NCBI GenBank assembly: GCA_025350695.1
Contig: JANXXI010000196.1
Coordinates: 1-49,304, forward strand
From: Acidobacteriota bacterium
GTDB taxonomy: Bacteria; Acidobacteriota; Terriglobia; Bryobacterales; Bryobacteraceae
DNA length: 49,304 nucleotides
Reading direction: 5' to 3'
Translations under genes and position numbers: made by a program
Notes under the pieces: model-generated
The model's input: only the letters and a program-made list of their open reading frames with translations
Told to the model about the DNA's origin: nothing
The model's database searches: none
In this document: one piece after another, positions 34,744 to 43,591 of the stretch
Layout of the letters: each line of letters starts with the position of its first letter
Numbering within the stretch: the stretch's first letter is position 1

Positions 34744-35690
34744 TGCGAACCGGTCACGAAAGACAAGAAGGAATCGCTCTGATCACGCTGGCCGTTTCGC
34801 TAGCTTTGCTGGTCCCTATTCTTGGTCTAGGCGTGGATGGAGGTTTGCTTTGGGCCGCAAATAATAGGCTCAACGCCGCATGTGACGCCGCCGCGCTCGC
34901 CACTGCCCGCAGCTTAGGGGCGGGGGCAAGCTTGCCCGATCAAATTGCTTACGCCACGAATCGCGGCGAGGCCTTTTTTCGTGCCAATTTTGACGTGGCG
35001 CAATTTGGCGGCGCCGCCGTCGCGCCAATCATCAACGTCGCTGAAATATCGCCTACCGTATTGGAAATAACGGCTACCGCCAAGGTGAGCATTCCGGTCT
35101 ACTTCATGCGCTACCTCGGCCCCAGCGCATCCCTGGTTCAGGCTTCAAGCCATGTGATCCGCAGGGATGTAGATTTAGTCTTGGCGCTCGATACCTCGCC
35201 GGGAGCTTATTGCGAGGAAGCGGTGCGTCAAGGCAAGCTGTTTGCGAATTCATTCATGGCCGGACGGGATCGAATCGGGCTGACGGTGAACGGGCAACCA
35301 ATCCTTGATCCGGATCCCCGTTTCAAGGCGGGCGACATCCTTAATTCCAAATTGGATCTGGTGAATTGCAACTCCGCAACTGGCGGGGTTCCTATGGCCG
35401 CCTATGAACAGATCGCGAAACTCAATCGTCCAGAGGCGCTGAACGCGGTGATTTGGGTCACTACCAAGCCTTCTCCGCCGTCTGCCAATCCACCTGTCTT
35501 GACGTACGTGATTGGCCAGCCGTGTACTCCTGAGACTGAAAAGCTACTACGCCTCTTCTCAAACGACGCAAGAGAAAAGAATTCGGATTCAGATCGCACG
35601 GTTGGAATGTTTCTCAAGGTCGGAGAACCTGCCCAACTGGCTCAAGCGTTTTCCACAATCCTGAACGATCTCATGAGCTCCGGGCGATAA
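34743..35690 (+). CDS. TadG-like protein with degenerate von Willebrand A domain
   Basis: A 315-residue protein from GTG 34743. The N-terminus (QEGIALITLAVSLALLVPILGLGVDGG) gives one membrane helix followed by NNRLNAACDAAALATARSL, the usual TadG/pilus-assembly lead. Residues about 145-310 resemble a von Willebrand A domain (RRDVDLVLALDTSPGAYCEEAV, DRIGLTVNG, LNAVIWVTT), but the metal site reads DTSPG rather than DxSxS and the domain is shorter than usual, so metal binding is doubtful. It is the third gene of the Tad-like trio and probably a surface component of a pilus-like structure. Confidence 0.8.
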   Translation: MRTGHERQEGIALITLAVSLALLVPILGLGVDGGLLWAANNRLNAACDAAALATARSLGAGASLPDQIAYATNRGEAFFRANFDVAQFGGAAVAPIINVAEISPTVLEITATAKVSIPVYFMRYLGPSASLVQASSHVIRRDVDLVLALDTSPGAYCEEAVRQGKLFANSFMAGRDRIGLTVNGQPILDPDPRFKAGDILNSKLDLVNCNSATGGVPMAAYEQIAKLNRPEALNAVIWVTTKPSPPSANPPVLTYVIGQPCTPETEKLLRLFSNDAREKNSDSDRTVGMFLKVGEPAQLAQAFSTILNDLMSSGR

Positions 35691-35701
35691 TCTTAGGAGG
35701 A

Positions 35702-35893
35702 CTAAATCGCCTTTACCAATTTTGCGGGAAGGGCAAACAGCGCCCAGATCAGGTGCAAAACTCCCCCAACGGCAACACCCACAATCTTGAACGGGAGCAG
35801 AACCAGCCAGATAATCGGATAAAAGATGAGCGCCGCAACCGCCAACGGCCAGCAAATCACCAGTAGTACGCACCAGAGAAGAAACTTCAGCAT
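35702..35893 (-). CDS. Small 63-residue membrane protein
   Basis: A hydrophobic protein with two helices (LLWCVLLVICWPLAVAALIF and WLVLLPFKIVGVAVGGVLHLI) and a short basic end. GGAGGG nine bases before ATG 35893 supports real translation. It stands alone between the Tad trio and a divergent serine hydrolase. No function can be assigned. Confidence 0.65.
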   Translation of the reverse strand: MLKFLLWCVLLVICWPLAVAALIFYPIIWLVLLPFKIVGVAVGGVLHLIWALFALPAKLVKAI

Positions 35894-35966
35894 CGCCTAA
35901 CCCTCCGTTCCTAAGTACGCAAGTTCTCACGAAATGTTCCTCCAATGCTTTAAAATGGGGTCGTTG

Positions 35967-37031
35967 ATGCGAACAATTTTATTATTTGCCGTTTTCTCTA
36001 TCCTGGGCTGGTCTCAGGCAGCCTTTGAGATCTCTCCCAGCACGATTCGCCGCCTGGAGCGCGCTCTTGAAGCTGAACGAGCGGCCCAAAAAGTGGTCGG
36101 CATGTCGGTGGCGGTGGGTCACCATGGGGCTCTACGATACTCCGGCGGTTTTGGTTTGGCCGATCTGGAAAATGGTTACCCCGCCAGGCCAGATACGGTT
36201 TATCGCTTTGGCTCGATATCGAAAACGATTACCGCGGTTGCCGCCCTTAGTCTCCATGAACGAGGCAAGCTTGATCTTGACGCGCCAATTCAAAAGTACG
36301 TCCCGGCATTTCCGAAGAAAGCTTTTCCGATCACGCTTCGCGAACTCATGGGCCATCTGGGGGGGATTCGCCATTACAAGGGTGACGAAATGTTGAGCAC
36401 CCGATACTACCCGAATATCGCCGATGGTCTCCGTTTTTTTGCCGGCGATCCGCTGGAACATGAACCTGGCTCCAAATACCTTTACACAACTCACGGCTTT
36501 ACTCTGGTCGGGGCTGCGATTGAAAAGGCTGCCGGCCAGCGTTTTGTCGATTTTGTTTCGTCGCAAGTACTCGCCCCGGCCGACATGGACAACGCGAGGG
36601 AAGATAGCGTTTACGCAATCGTTCGCAACCGCTCGCGAGGTTATTCACTGGGTAACGGAGAAATCATCAACGCTGGTTTGGCGGACACCAGCTTCAAGGT
36701 TCCAGGCGGTGGCTTCATCGGCACGGCTATTGATGTTGCTCAATTCGGAATGGCTCTCGATGGCGGGCGGCTGCTGAAGCGTGACACCTATCGTCTGATG
36801 ACGACTTCACAGAAAACTACGGATGGCAAAGAGACCGGATACGGAATGGGAATTAGCCTTACTTTGTTCGAGGGGAAAAAGGCGTACAGTCACAGTGGGT
36901 CGCAGCAAGGGACTCGCACCGTTTTCGCTATCTTTCCTGAAGAGCAATTTGTAGTAGCAATTCTTACTAATTCTGAACACGCGGATTATAAGAAGCTGAT
37001 GGATGCCGCCGTCCGGGTGTTAATGAATTAG
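35967..37031 (+). CDS. Exported serine hydrolase, beta-lactamase/DD-peptidase fold
   Basis: A 354-residue protein from ATG 35967, the start that leaves a good signal peptide (MRTILLFAVFSILGWSQA); upstream ATGs at 35934 and 35955 are in frame. The nucleophile motif is SISK within YRFGSISKTITAVAAL, the second motif region is YTTHGF, where the family has Tyr-x-Asn, and the third is HSGSQQG in place of K-T-G, all usual for class C-like esterase/peptidase relatives. It acts in the periplasm or outside, on an unknown ester, lactam or peptide. It stands alone. Compare the truncated relative at 24137. Confidence 0.9.
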   Translation: MRTILLFAVFSILGWSQAAFEISPSTIRRLERALEAERAAQKVVGMSVAVGHHGALRYSGGFGLADLENGYPARPDTVYRFGSISKTITAVAALSLHERGKLDLDAPIQKYVPAFPKKAFPITLRELMGHLGGIRHYKGDEMLSTRYYPNIADGLRFFAGDPLEHEPGSKYLYTTHGFTLVGAAIEKAAGQRFVDFVSSQVLAPADMDNAREDSVYAIVRNRSRGYSLGNGEIINAGLADTSFKVPGGGFIGTAIDVAQFGMALDGGRLLKRDTYRLMTTSQKTTDGKETGYGMGISLTLFEGKKAYSHSGSQQGTRTVFAIFPEEQFVVAILTNSEHADYKKLMDAAVRVLMN

Positions 37032-37167
37032 CTCTTTGGCCCGGAGACCGGTTGCTTGGGCGAAACTTCGATCTTCGTTTTTTCTCCAGTACTCGGAGAG
37101 GCTGGCCAGGGGGCCCGCCGCGGACCAGGTGTTCGGGCTCGAGGTGAAAATCCTCGGGCCTACTCGG

Positions 37168-37191
37168 CGTGACGGGGCGCAATCCCCGTCA
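37168..37191. other. Perfect 9-bp hairpin between convergent genes
   Basis: GTGACGGGG (37168-37176) and CCCCGTCAC (37183-37191) form a perfect stem with a six-base loop. There is no T tract on the plus strand, so it may be a weak or bidirectional terminator for the serine hydrolase and the M61 gene. Another small stem GAGG/CCTC lies just upstream. Confidence 0.5.
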
Positions 37192-37246
37192 CTCGACCTG
37201 ATCTTTGGATGGCTCCAATTTGAGAGCGGTACTCAACTGAACGGAC

Positions 37247-39097
37247 CTAGCTTTTGGGTCCAATAATCGACGTCAACAAATCGGGTTTGGTTTCGTCGCG
37301 CTCCAGAGCGGGGTAGCGTTCACCGGTTGCGCAATTGGCGCGATGGGTGCGGTAATATTCGCCGTCCTTGACGAGCAATTCAATGGGCTCACCGCTGGTT
37401 TTTGCCGCCCTGATTGCGGCGCGCAAAACTTTTGCGCTGAACTGCCGCCCGTTCACGGCAATCAATTTCGCAGAGGCTGAAACGCCAGCAAGCCCCGCGG
37501 GAGATCCGCTGATGACATCCTTGATCACGCCGTCGTCCTTCAGCTCCAGCCCGAGCGAATGACGCACGTCGACGGATTTCCGCTGCTCTTCTATTGTGCG
37601 TTGCAATTCCGGTAACGCTTCCTTGAACACCAATTTCCAGCCGGATTGCTCAATGCCTCCGAGCGGAGCCTTCGGGGCTGTCGTGTAGATTTTATCATCA
37701 AGGAACTTGCGCCAATCGTAGGCTTGCACCTGATTCAGCGTGGACACGATGTCATCCAACGTGTAAGTCTTCATTTCGACGCCGTTGCCGCGGCCGCCGT
37801 GGAACGCCTTGCAGAAATCGTCGAGCGACTTCTTGCCGCCGCTCATCTGCCGGATGCGCACATCAGCTTCGAGCCAAATCAACGAGCCTTCCGGATAGAA
37901 GTCGACGCCGCGCCGCAAGTTCGCCTGGTCTCCGCGCGCCGAGTAAAGCAGCTGCGCTGCTACGGCGGTATCGGCCAGTGGACGCCATTGCCGGCCAACC
38001 GAAGAGTCGAGATTTGCCGCATCCATCGCCAATCGTTGCCTGAAATCGGCGGGCGTAATCAAGCCGCTGCGTGGTGTCAAAATATCGCCCAGGTAGGTGG
38101 TCAGTCCTTCATAAACCCAAAGCAATTCGCCCTGCATCGGCTGTTGATAGTCGCTGGTGGCGAGGCCGGTTGGACGGCGGTATTTTCCGTTCCAGGAGTG
38201 GGACATCTCATGAGGCAGCAAGCCGGCGCTTACGCGGAGGCCATCTGGGTCGATTTGCGAATTTTCGGGCAACCGATTGTCGCTCGACTCATGATGCTCC
38301 AGTCCAAAGTGCGCCACGTGGTCCGACAGCGTCAGAAGGAAGTGGTAGGAATTGTAGTGCCGGGCTCCGAACAAGACGCCGGTTTCCTTCACCAGCTTGC
38401 GGTAGGAGGCGATCAGCGAATCGGGTAGCGCGGCGGCTTCGCGGCTGTCAGCCGAAACGTGCAGGTAGTGTGGCGGATTGGAACCAGGCGACAAATCGAA
38501 CGTTCGCAAGTGGCGGCCGGCGATTACCGGGGAATCGACCATAGTGGTTGCGGAGACTGGCTTGAATTCGATGTTGTCTCCCGATTCGCGGGCGATGGGC
38601 AGCGCCGTTCCGTACTTCCATCCGGCGGGTACACGCAACGAGGCCTCAATTTTGATGTCGTCCGTTTTCTTTCCTTCCGGGTAGAGCATCACCTGGTTCC
38701 AACTGAGCAGGGCGAGCTCAGTGGTGGTGGAAGAGCCGGAACTGAAGCCGCCTGTTTCTGGAGGCGTGATGAAGTCGTAGGATAGATCGATGCTTGTTGC
38801 GCCGGTTGGTACGTCGACTATGATGGTGTACATTTCCACGGGGTCTCGCTTCCATGGCAGTACTTTGCTCACGGCGGTGATTCGCAGATTGACAAGGTCG
38901 GTAACAGGGCCCGTCGGAGCATGCTCGCCCGGAATCCATTTCGGGTAGGCCAGCCGCAACGGGCCACCGGTGGCGGGTATGGTGAGCTTAGCGTGGAGAA
39001 TTCGTCGGGGCGCATCGGTGGCATCGACTTGAAGCTTCAATGGCGGTTGGGCGGACAAAGATAACGCGGTAAATGTCAAGGCAAGAAAGCGAGTCAT
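37247..39097 (-). CDS. Peptidase M61 (glycyl aminopeptidase-like) with PDZ domain
   Basis: A 616-residue exported protease from ATG 39097, which places a signal peptide (residues 1-17) at the N-terminus. The N-terminal beta domain contains YPKWIPGEHAPTGPV, a hallmark of the family. The zinc site is HEMSH (residues 296-300) in LLPHEMSHSWNGKYRRP, and the third ligand Glu is in WVYEGLTTYLGDIL. A C-terminal PDZ domain (about residues 510-590: LGLELKDDG, ISGSPAGLAGV, LIAVNGRQ) is also typical. M61 enzymes cleave N-terminal Gly or Ala residues from peptides. The stop at 37247 faces the serine hydrolase; its start lies 26 bases from the divergent ICMT-like gene. Confidence 0.93.
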   Translation of the reverse strand: MTRFLALTFTALSLSAQPPLKLQVDATDAPRRILHAKLTIPATGGPLRLAYPKWIPGEHAPTGPVTDLVNLRITAVSKVLPWKRDPVEMYTIIVDVPTGATSIDLSYDFITPPETGGFSSGSSTTTELALLSWNQVMLYPEGKKTDDIKIEASLRVPAGWKYGTALPIARESGDNIEFKPVSATTMVDSPVIAGRHLRTFDLSPGSNPPHYLHVSADSREAAALPDSLIASYRKLVKETGVLFGARHYNSYHFLLTLSDHVAHFGLEHHESSDNRLPENSQIDPDGLRVSAGLLPHEMSHSWNGKYRRPTGLATSDYQQPMQGELLWVYEGLTTYLGDILTPRSGLITPADFRQRLAMDAANLDSSVGRQWRPLADTAVAAQLLYSARGDQANLRRGVDFYPEGSLIWLEADVRIRQMSGGKKSLDDFCKAFHGGRGNGVEMKTYTLDDIVSTLNQVQAYDWRKFLDDKIYTTAPKAPLGGIEQSGWKLVFKEALPELQRTIEEQRKSVDVRHSLGLELKDDGVIKDVISGSPAGLAGVSASAKLIAVNGRQFSAKVLRAAIRAAKTSGEPIELLVKDGEYYRTHRANCATGERYPALERDETKPDLLTSIIGPKS

Positions 39098-39123
39098 GGT
39101 CCCATTGTCGCCGATAAAGTGAT

Positions 39124-39642
39124 ATGGTTGAGGCCATGTTTGGCCGAATACAAATCCCACGCTGGCTTGGAGTAATCACTCATCTTGCAGCTTTTCCCAT
39201 GGTATTCGTAGTTGCTCCGTGGGCGTTGTCAACACTAGATGTTCGTCACGGCTGGACTGGTCCTTCGCCGGGCGTATGGAATCTGTTGGGACTTATTCTT
39301 GTGGGCGCGGGCTCCTTTTTTTATGTGCTTTGTTTACGAGTTCATTTCGCTGCGGCTCCACAGGGCTGGTTTTTGGAAAGAACGCCGCATTACCCCACGC
39401 CGGCTTATCTGCTGACTTCGGGTCCTTACAGCCGCAGCCGGCATCCCGCCTACATGGCGGAGGGAATCATCTTGCTTGGGTGGATTGTCTTCCATGGCAG
39501 TTTGGTGCTTGCGGGCATATTGGCGCTGGCGTCCCTGATCTTGGGTCCTATTGTTCTGCCGCGCGAGGAACGAGGGTTGGATGCTCGCTTCGGTGAAGTC
39601 TATAGGGATTACTGCCGGAAAACGCCGCGGTTTTTGTGGTAG
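39124..39642 (+). CDS. Isoprenylcysteine carboxyl methyltransferase-like membrane protein
   Basis: A 172-residue integral membrane protein with four or five hydrophobic segments. The conserved C-terminal half reads LLTSGPYSRSRHPAYMAEGI, then ILGPIVLPREERGLDARFGEVY and YCRKTPRFLW, the SAM-binding and E-x-x-L-x-x-x-F-G-x-x-Y-x-x-Y signature of ICMT/PEMT-type enzymes. Bacterial members methylate lipids or small hydrophobic acids; the substrate is not known. Divergent from the M61 gene and convergent with the glycan operon. Confidence 0.87.
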   Translation: MVEAMFGRIQIPRWLGVITHLAAFPMVFVVAPWALSTLDVRHGWTGPSPGVWNLLGLILVGAGSFFYVLCLRVHFAAAPQGWFLERTPHYPTPAYLLTSGPYSRSRHPAYMAEGIILLGWIVFHGSLVLAGILALASLILGPIVLPREERGLDARFGEVYRDYCRKTPRFLW

Positions 39643-39646
39643 ACGT

Positions 39647-40753
39647 TCATCGAGTTGAATCGGCGGCTTCCGTTAATGCCTTCAGGGTTAGAGTTGCGGT
39701 TCGCTCCCAACGAAACTGACTGGCTTGACGTTTTCCGGCCGCGCTCAGTTCGGCTCGCAACTCTTCGTCTTCGGTGATTCGTAATAGGCAATCGGCAAGC
39801 CCTTCCACGCTGGCCGGATCAAAGGTAAGCGCCGCGCCTCCGGCGTTTGAAATCATCGGCTCGACATTGGCGCAGATGGAAGGAATTCCAGCAGCCAGCG
39901 CTTCCACCAAAGGAATACCGAAGCCTTCAAACATTGACGGGAACACAAATGCGCGTGCGCGCCGGTACAGGTCGTAGAGTTCGTCTCTGGGAATCCATCC
40001 GGTAATTCGTATGCTTTGCGTCAAGTTTAACTCGGCTATTAATCGCTCGATATGTTCCGTGTGAAATCCGCGCATGCCGGCCAGCACTAAACTCATTTCC
40101 GGGTGAACGGTGTGATATTGTGCGAAGGCCCGTACGAGCAATTCGATGTTTTTGTGCGGATGCAAGGTGGATACGCAAAGCAGGTATGAGTCTTGCCGCG
40201 AGTCTTTCCGTTCCATGGCCAGGTCAAAGAATCGCTGTTCGACCCCAAGAGGAGTTGTTATTGCGTCTTTCTGAAAAAAGGAGCGAACGTCTTGCCGGGC
40301 CGATTCGGAGGGTGTCAGGAGAAGCCTTGATTTACGAATAGCGGCCCATACAAGGAGCCGCCAAAATATCAGGTCGATGGGTTTGAAGAACTCCGGGTGC
40401 CGCTTGTATTGCAGGTCTTGAATCGTGGTGATCTGAGGGCACTGCGCCAACAGAGGTGCGGTGAAGCCTGGGTTTAATATGACATCCAGCTTGTGCCGAA
40501 TCGCCGTGAAGGGCAGGACGGATTGTTCCCACACGATACGGGCCGGCCGAAATGCCGCTTTAACGGGATGCCTGAGGTGATGGAAATTCGACGCGGTTGG
40601 GACGATTCCCGATTCAGTCTCGGCATTGGTGATGATTACGTATTCATTGATTGGGTCAATTTGCGCTAACGCGATTAGCAGATTACGCAAGTATATTTCC
40701 GTGCCCCCGACTTGGCCGGGAATCAGATACAGAGCATTGACTCCAATTCGCAA
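39647..40753 (-). CDS. Glycosyltransferase family 4
   Basis: A 368-residue GT-B enzyme, last gene of the five-gene glycan operon. The N-terminal acceptor domain starts RIGVNALYLIPGQVGGTEIYLRNLL (the first part GVNALYLIPGQVGGTE is the donor/acceptor loop region). The C-terminal GT1-type nucleotide-sugar domain has LCVSTLHPHKNIELLVRAF, IRITGWIPRDELYDLYRRA and FVFPSMFEGFGIPLVEALA, including the E-x(7)-E motif, followed by GGAALTFDP. Donor is probably a nucleotide sugar such as GDP-mannose (family knowledge). It follows the TPR membrane protein with a gap of four bases. Confidence 0.93.
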   Translation of the reverse strand: MRIGVNALYLIPGQVGGTEIYLRNLLIALAQIDPINEYVIITNAETESGIVPTASNFHHLRHPVKAAFRPARIVWEQSVLPFTAIRHKLDVILNPGFTAPLLAQCPQITTIQDLQYKRHPEFFKPIDLIFWRLLVWAAIRKSRLLLTPSESARQDVRSFFQKDAITTPLGVEQRFFDLAMERKDSRQDSYLLCVSTLHPHKNIELLVRAFAQYHTVHPEMSLVLAGMRGFHTEHIERLIAELNLTQSIRITGWIPRDELYDLYRRARAFVFPSMFEGFGIPLVEALAAGIPSICANVEPMISNAGGAALTFDPASVEGLADCLLRITEDEELRAELSAAGKRQASQFRWERTATLTLKALTEAADSTR

Positions 40754-40757
40754 CGGC

Positions 40758-42518
40758 TTACTTCCCGCCTTGTTTATCCCGCCGTTTTTGTTGGAGGATC
40801 ATAGCCAAGGCTTGCCGCGCCGCCTGGTGATTAGGATCCAACTCAAGGCACTTGTTGTAGGCTTGCACTGCCTTGTCGTATTCCTTCTGCCCGAAATAAA
40901 TGTTGCCCCGGTAGAAGTGGCTCATCACAAAATTCGGGTTGATCTTATCGGCCGCGTCTAGTTCGTTTAAGGCTGGTTCGGTCTTTCCTTGCTTGGCGAG
41001 GATCATTGCCTTGGTGGCATGTACATGGACGTTGTTTTCGATCGCCTCGCCAAGGTTGAGCTTATCCAGCGCTAGCTGCAGGCGGCCAGCACAATCGGCG
41101 GCAAGAGCCCAATCGGCATACAAGCGGTAATCTGGTTGTTCCAGCTTTTCCACTTGAGCGAAACCCCGCAAAGCTTCTTCGCACTTACCTGCCATGTACT
41201 GGTTGTAGGCGAGTTGAAAAACGGGGCGGCTCTTTCGTGGCGACTTCGCGGCGGCGTCTTGCCAAAAAGCTAACTGACTGGACCATACTTCGTTGCGCAT
41301 GAAGCTGGCGTAGCCGTAGACCAGTGAAACAGTCGCCAAGATCGCGATCCTAGCTTTCGAGGAAAGGCGAGGCATTGTGAGAAAGTGAGCGAAAATCAGG
41401 CAGAGGCCCACTAAGGGAAGATACATGCGTCTTTCGACAAAAGTGTCCTTGATGGGGACGACGGAGGAAGTTGGGCTGAGTAGAATCAGGAAGACAAAAA
41501 ATCCATAAGAAGCCAGGGGGAGCTGTTTGCGGAAGTACCATGCGGTGAACGTCAAACCCAGCAAGCCAAGCAGGGCGACGAGGGAACCGTGATCCAAAAG
41601 CGAATGAGAAATGGCCTGATCATGATCGGCATTCTGGCCAATAGGCGCAAGAAAGAGCCAGATGTATCCGAAGATAGTTCTGACCTGGGTAAGAAAATAC
41701 TCGTTCCAAGTTAGTTCCTTTAGGCCGAAGCCGGCCGAATCGGCAACGCTTAGCATTCGAAGGGTTGCAATTGCGCCAACGAGTCCAGCTATGAGGATGG
41801 GTAGATAGACGCGCCAATTTTGGCGGACACCGCGGAAGGAGAAGCCAGGATTGAAGAAGTAGTCAGAAAGCGCCATGAGGAAGAGGAGGTTGACAGAGTG
41901 TTCCTTGACGCCAAGCGCCAGACTGAAACACAGCAAGACGGCCAGGGAGCGTCCCCACCCAATCGCAACTTCGCCACGATATAAAAAGAGTACAAGAGCG
42001 GCCAGGGTGAGTGCTCCGCTTAGGGATTCCGACCGGCCGGCAACGTAGGCCACCGATTCGGTTTGGAGTGGATGAAACAGGAAAACCAACGTAACGAAGG
42101 CGCTGGCAAACAGGCCATCCCGATGGCCCAAAATTTGTAATGTGACTTTCCTCACCCACAGCCAGACCAGAATCCCCGCGCCGAAATGGATGAAGACGTT
42201 AGCCAGTTTGAAGGCATAAGGATCCAATCCGGATAAGCGAGCGTTGGCCCAATAGCTGGCCATCAAAACCGGCCTCACGCCTTTGACCCAACTGGCGAAT
42301 GGTTGGTCGGCGCCATTGGGCGTAAGCATGGGAAGGTAGGTGTCGTCGAATAGGAAGGGACCGCCCAGCGCGGGTTGGTAGACGGCAAACAACAACAGGG
42401 CCGCCAGGAATGCAAGAATGCTGAATCCGTAGGCGCCCCAAGTGAATTGAGAATCCTGCTGAGGATGCGCGGCCGCGCTTCCAACTTCAGGAGTCGGTTT
42501 CTTTTTGAATTTCTTCAT
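40758..42518 (-). CDS. Multi-pass membrane protein with C-terminal TPR repeats
   Basis: A 586-residue protein. After a basic start (MKKFKKKPT) there are about ten hydrophobic segments up to residue 420, with luminal-type loops like GPFLFDDTYLPML and FHPLQTESVAYVAGRSE, the pattern of PMT/TMTC-like O-mannosyltransferase-fold proteins (GT-C). The DD in the first loop and ESVAY phrase fit this superfamily. Residues about 425-580 form four TPR units, the best being SHFYRGNIYFGQKEYDKAVQAYNKCLELDP (split: FYRGNIYFGQKEYDKA and YNKCLELDPNH). It could transfer a glycan from a lipid donor or organise the pathway. It overlaps the DUF2304 gene by 32 bases. Confidence 0.85.
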   Translation of the reverse strand: MKKFKKKPTPEVGSAAAHPQQDSQFTWGAYGFSILAFLAALLLFAVYQPALGGPFLFDDTYLPMLTPNGADQPFASWVKGVRPVLMASYWANARLSGLDPYAFKLANVFIHFGAGILVWLWVRKVTLQILGHRDGLFASAFVTLVFLFHPLQTESVAYVAGRSESLSGALTLAALVLFLYRGEVAIGWGRSLAVLLCFSLALGVKEHSVNLLFLMALSDYFFNPGFSFRGVRQNWRVYLPILIAGLVGAIATLRMLSVADSAGFGLKELTWNEYFLTQVRTIFGYIWLFLAPIGQNADHDQAISHSLLDHGSLVALLGLLGLTFTAWYFRKQLPLASYGFFVFLILLSPTSSVVPIKDTFVERRMYLPLVGLCLIFAHFLTMPRLSSKARIAILATVSLVYGYASFMRNEVWSSQLAFWQDAAAKSPRKSRPVFQLAYNQYMAGKCEEALRGFAQVEKLEQPDYRLYADWALAADCAGRLQLALDKLNLGEAIENNVHVHATKAMILAKQGKTEPALNELDAADKINPNFVMSHFYRGNIYFGQKEYDKAVQAYNKCLELDPNHQAARQALAMILQQKRRDKQGGK

Positions 42519-42858
42519 TTATGTTTTGGATTCTGTACTCCAGTATCGCCAGTTTTTGGGTCAACGCGATATTGGCATCCTTTAGGTCGGAGATGATGAT
42601 TGAGAAGCGGTAAAAGACGATTAGGAACAAGCTCAAAATAATTAAGAGCAACGCAACCGGGGCGTATTGAATGCCAAGTATTCCGGCTAACGTGTCCAAC
42701 GCCACTGAAGATCTTGACAGCACGAGCATCACAAACCCGGCTATGAGCCAACTTACCGAATATTCAACCCGAATGTGAGCCCGCCTAACCGAGAACAAGA
42801 CGGCGGCGATCAGCAACAGACTCATCCCAAAGGTGATGTTCAAAAGCCGATCAATCAT
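42487..42858 (-). CDS. DUF2304 membrane protein
   Basis: A 123-residue protein with three or four hydrophobic helices (NITFGMSLLLIAAVLFSV, VSWLIAGFVMLVL, YAPVALLLIILSLFLIVF) and a C-terminal coiled-coil-like tail (DLKDANIALTQKLAILEYRIQ, split here in the family's way: a charged helix of about 25 residues). DUF2304 genes commonly sit between a GT2 gene and other polysaccharide genes, as here; they are thought to aid lipid-linked sugar transfer. It overlaps both neighbours (8 bases upstream, 32 downstream), so translation is coupled. Confidence 0.9.
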   Translation of the reverse strand: MIDRLLNITFGMSLLLIAAVLFSVRRAHIRVEYSVSWLIAGFVMLVLSRSSVALDTLAGILGIQYAPVALLLIILSLFLIVFYRFSIIISDLKDANIALTQKLAILEYRIQNINEEIQKETDS

Positions 42859-43591
42859 TTTTTAGTTTCGTCCTCCGCTCTCCATATTTTAGGATGTTCA
42901 CGAACACGCCGAGTAGCACGTGGATAATGTAGTGGACCGATTTTGAGGGGGTGATGCTGCTGCGGCCCGCTTGCCTTTTTCTCATTTGGCTGGGAACTTC
43001 TTCAAAGCGGAAACGCCGGCGCTGCAAAACCACCAGTGCCTCAATCTCAGGATATTCCAGCGGAAAGCTTTTGGCGAAAACGGCAATGGCCTCTTTATTG
43101 ACGCCCACGAATCCACTAGTGGGATCGTGTACTTCCCTATCAAGAATCGGCCGGAGAACGGCGCGAAAAAACAGGATACCCAGCTTCCGCCAAAAGCTGG
43201 TGTGTTGGCCGCCAGCGTTTAGGAATCTTGAGCCGATTACCATTTGACAACCGGACGATTTCAACTTTTCAAAGATCGCGGGTATATCGCGAGGGTCATG
43301 TTGGCCGTCTCCATCAATACGGATGACATAAGAAAAGCCAAGCTCGAAGGCTAGGCGGTAACCTGCCTGGACGCCTCCTCCCAAGCCCAAATGATAGGGC
43401 AACGAAAGGACATCGGCTCCGGCTTGAAGCGCATGGTCGCGAGTACCATCGGTTGAACAATCATCGACGACAAGTATGGGAATGTTGGGAAGAACATCGA
43501 GTACTTCTCGAACTACACTTTCGATGGCGCCCTCTTCGTTGAACGCTGGGATTAGAATCATCAGTGGATCAGGGCCGGTGGCTTTGATCAT
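42851..43591 (-). CDS. Glycosyltransferase family 2 (dolichyl/polyprenyl-phosphate mannose synthase-like)
   Basis: A 246-residue GT-A enzyme. It has LILIPAFNEEGAIESVV-type start (MILIPAFNEEGAIESVV), the nucleotide-binding LVVDDCSTDGT, the metal motif as DGDGQHDP (DxD) and GSRFLNAGGQ, and ends with a GRSSITPSKSVHYII segment typical of polyprenyl-phosphate-sugar synthases, with a hydrophobic C-terminal helix. It probably charges a lipid carrier with a sugar for the membrane protein encoded downstream. It overlaps the preceding GT2 gene by 4 bases and DUF2304 by 8. Confidence 0.93.
   Translation of the reverse strand: MIKATGPDPLMILIPAFNEEGAIESVVREVLDVLPNIPILVVDDCSTDGTRDHALQAGADVLSLPYHLGLGGGVQAGYRLAFELGFSYVIRIDGDGQHDPRDIPAIFEKLKSSGCQMVIGSRFLNAGGQHTSFWRKLGILFFRAVLRPILDREVHDPTSGFVGVNKEAIAVFAKSFPLEYPEIEALVVLQRRRFRFEEVPSQMRKRQAGRSSITPSKSVHYIIHVLLGVFVNILKYGERRTKLKND

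Noticed and set aside
37646-38428. 260-codon plus-strand frame opposite the M61 peptidase
   Set aside because: Antisense to a protease with clear motifs; no start signal and no family resemblance.
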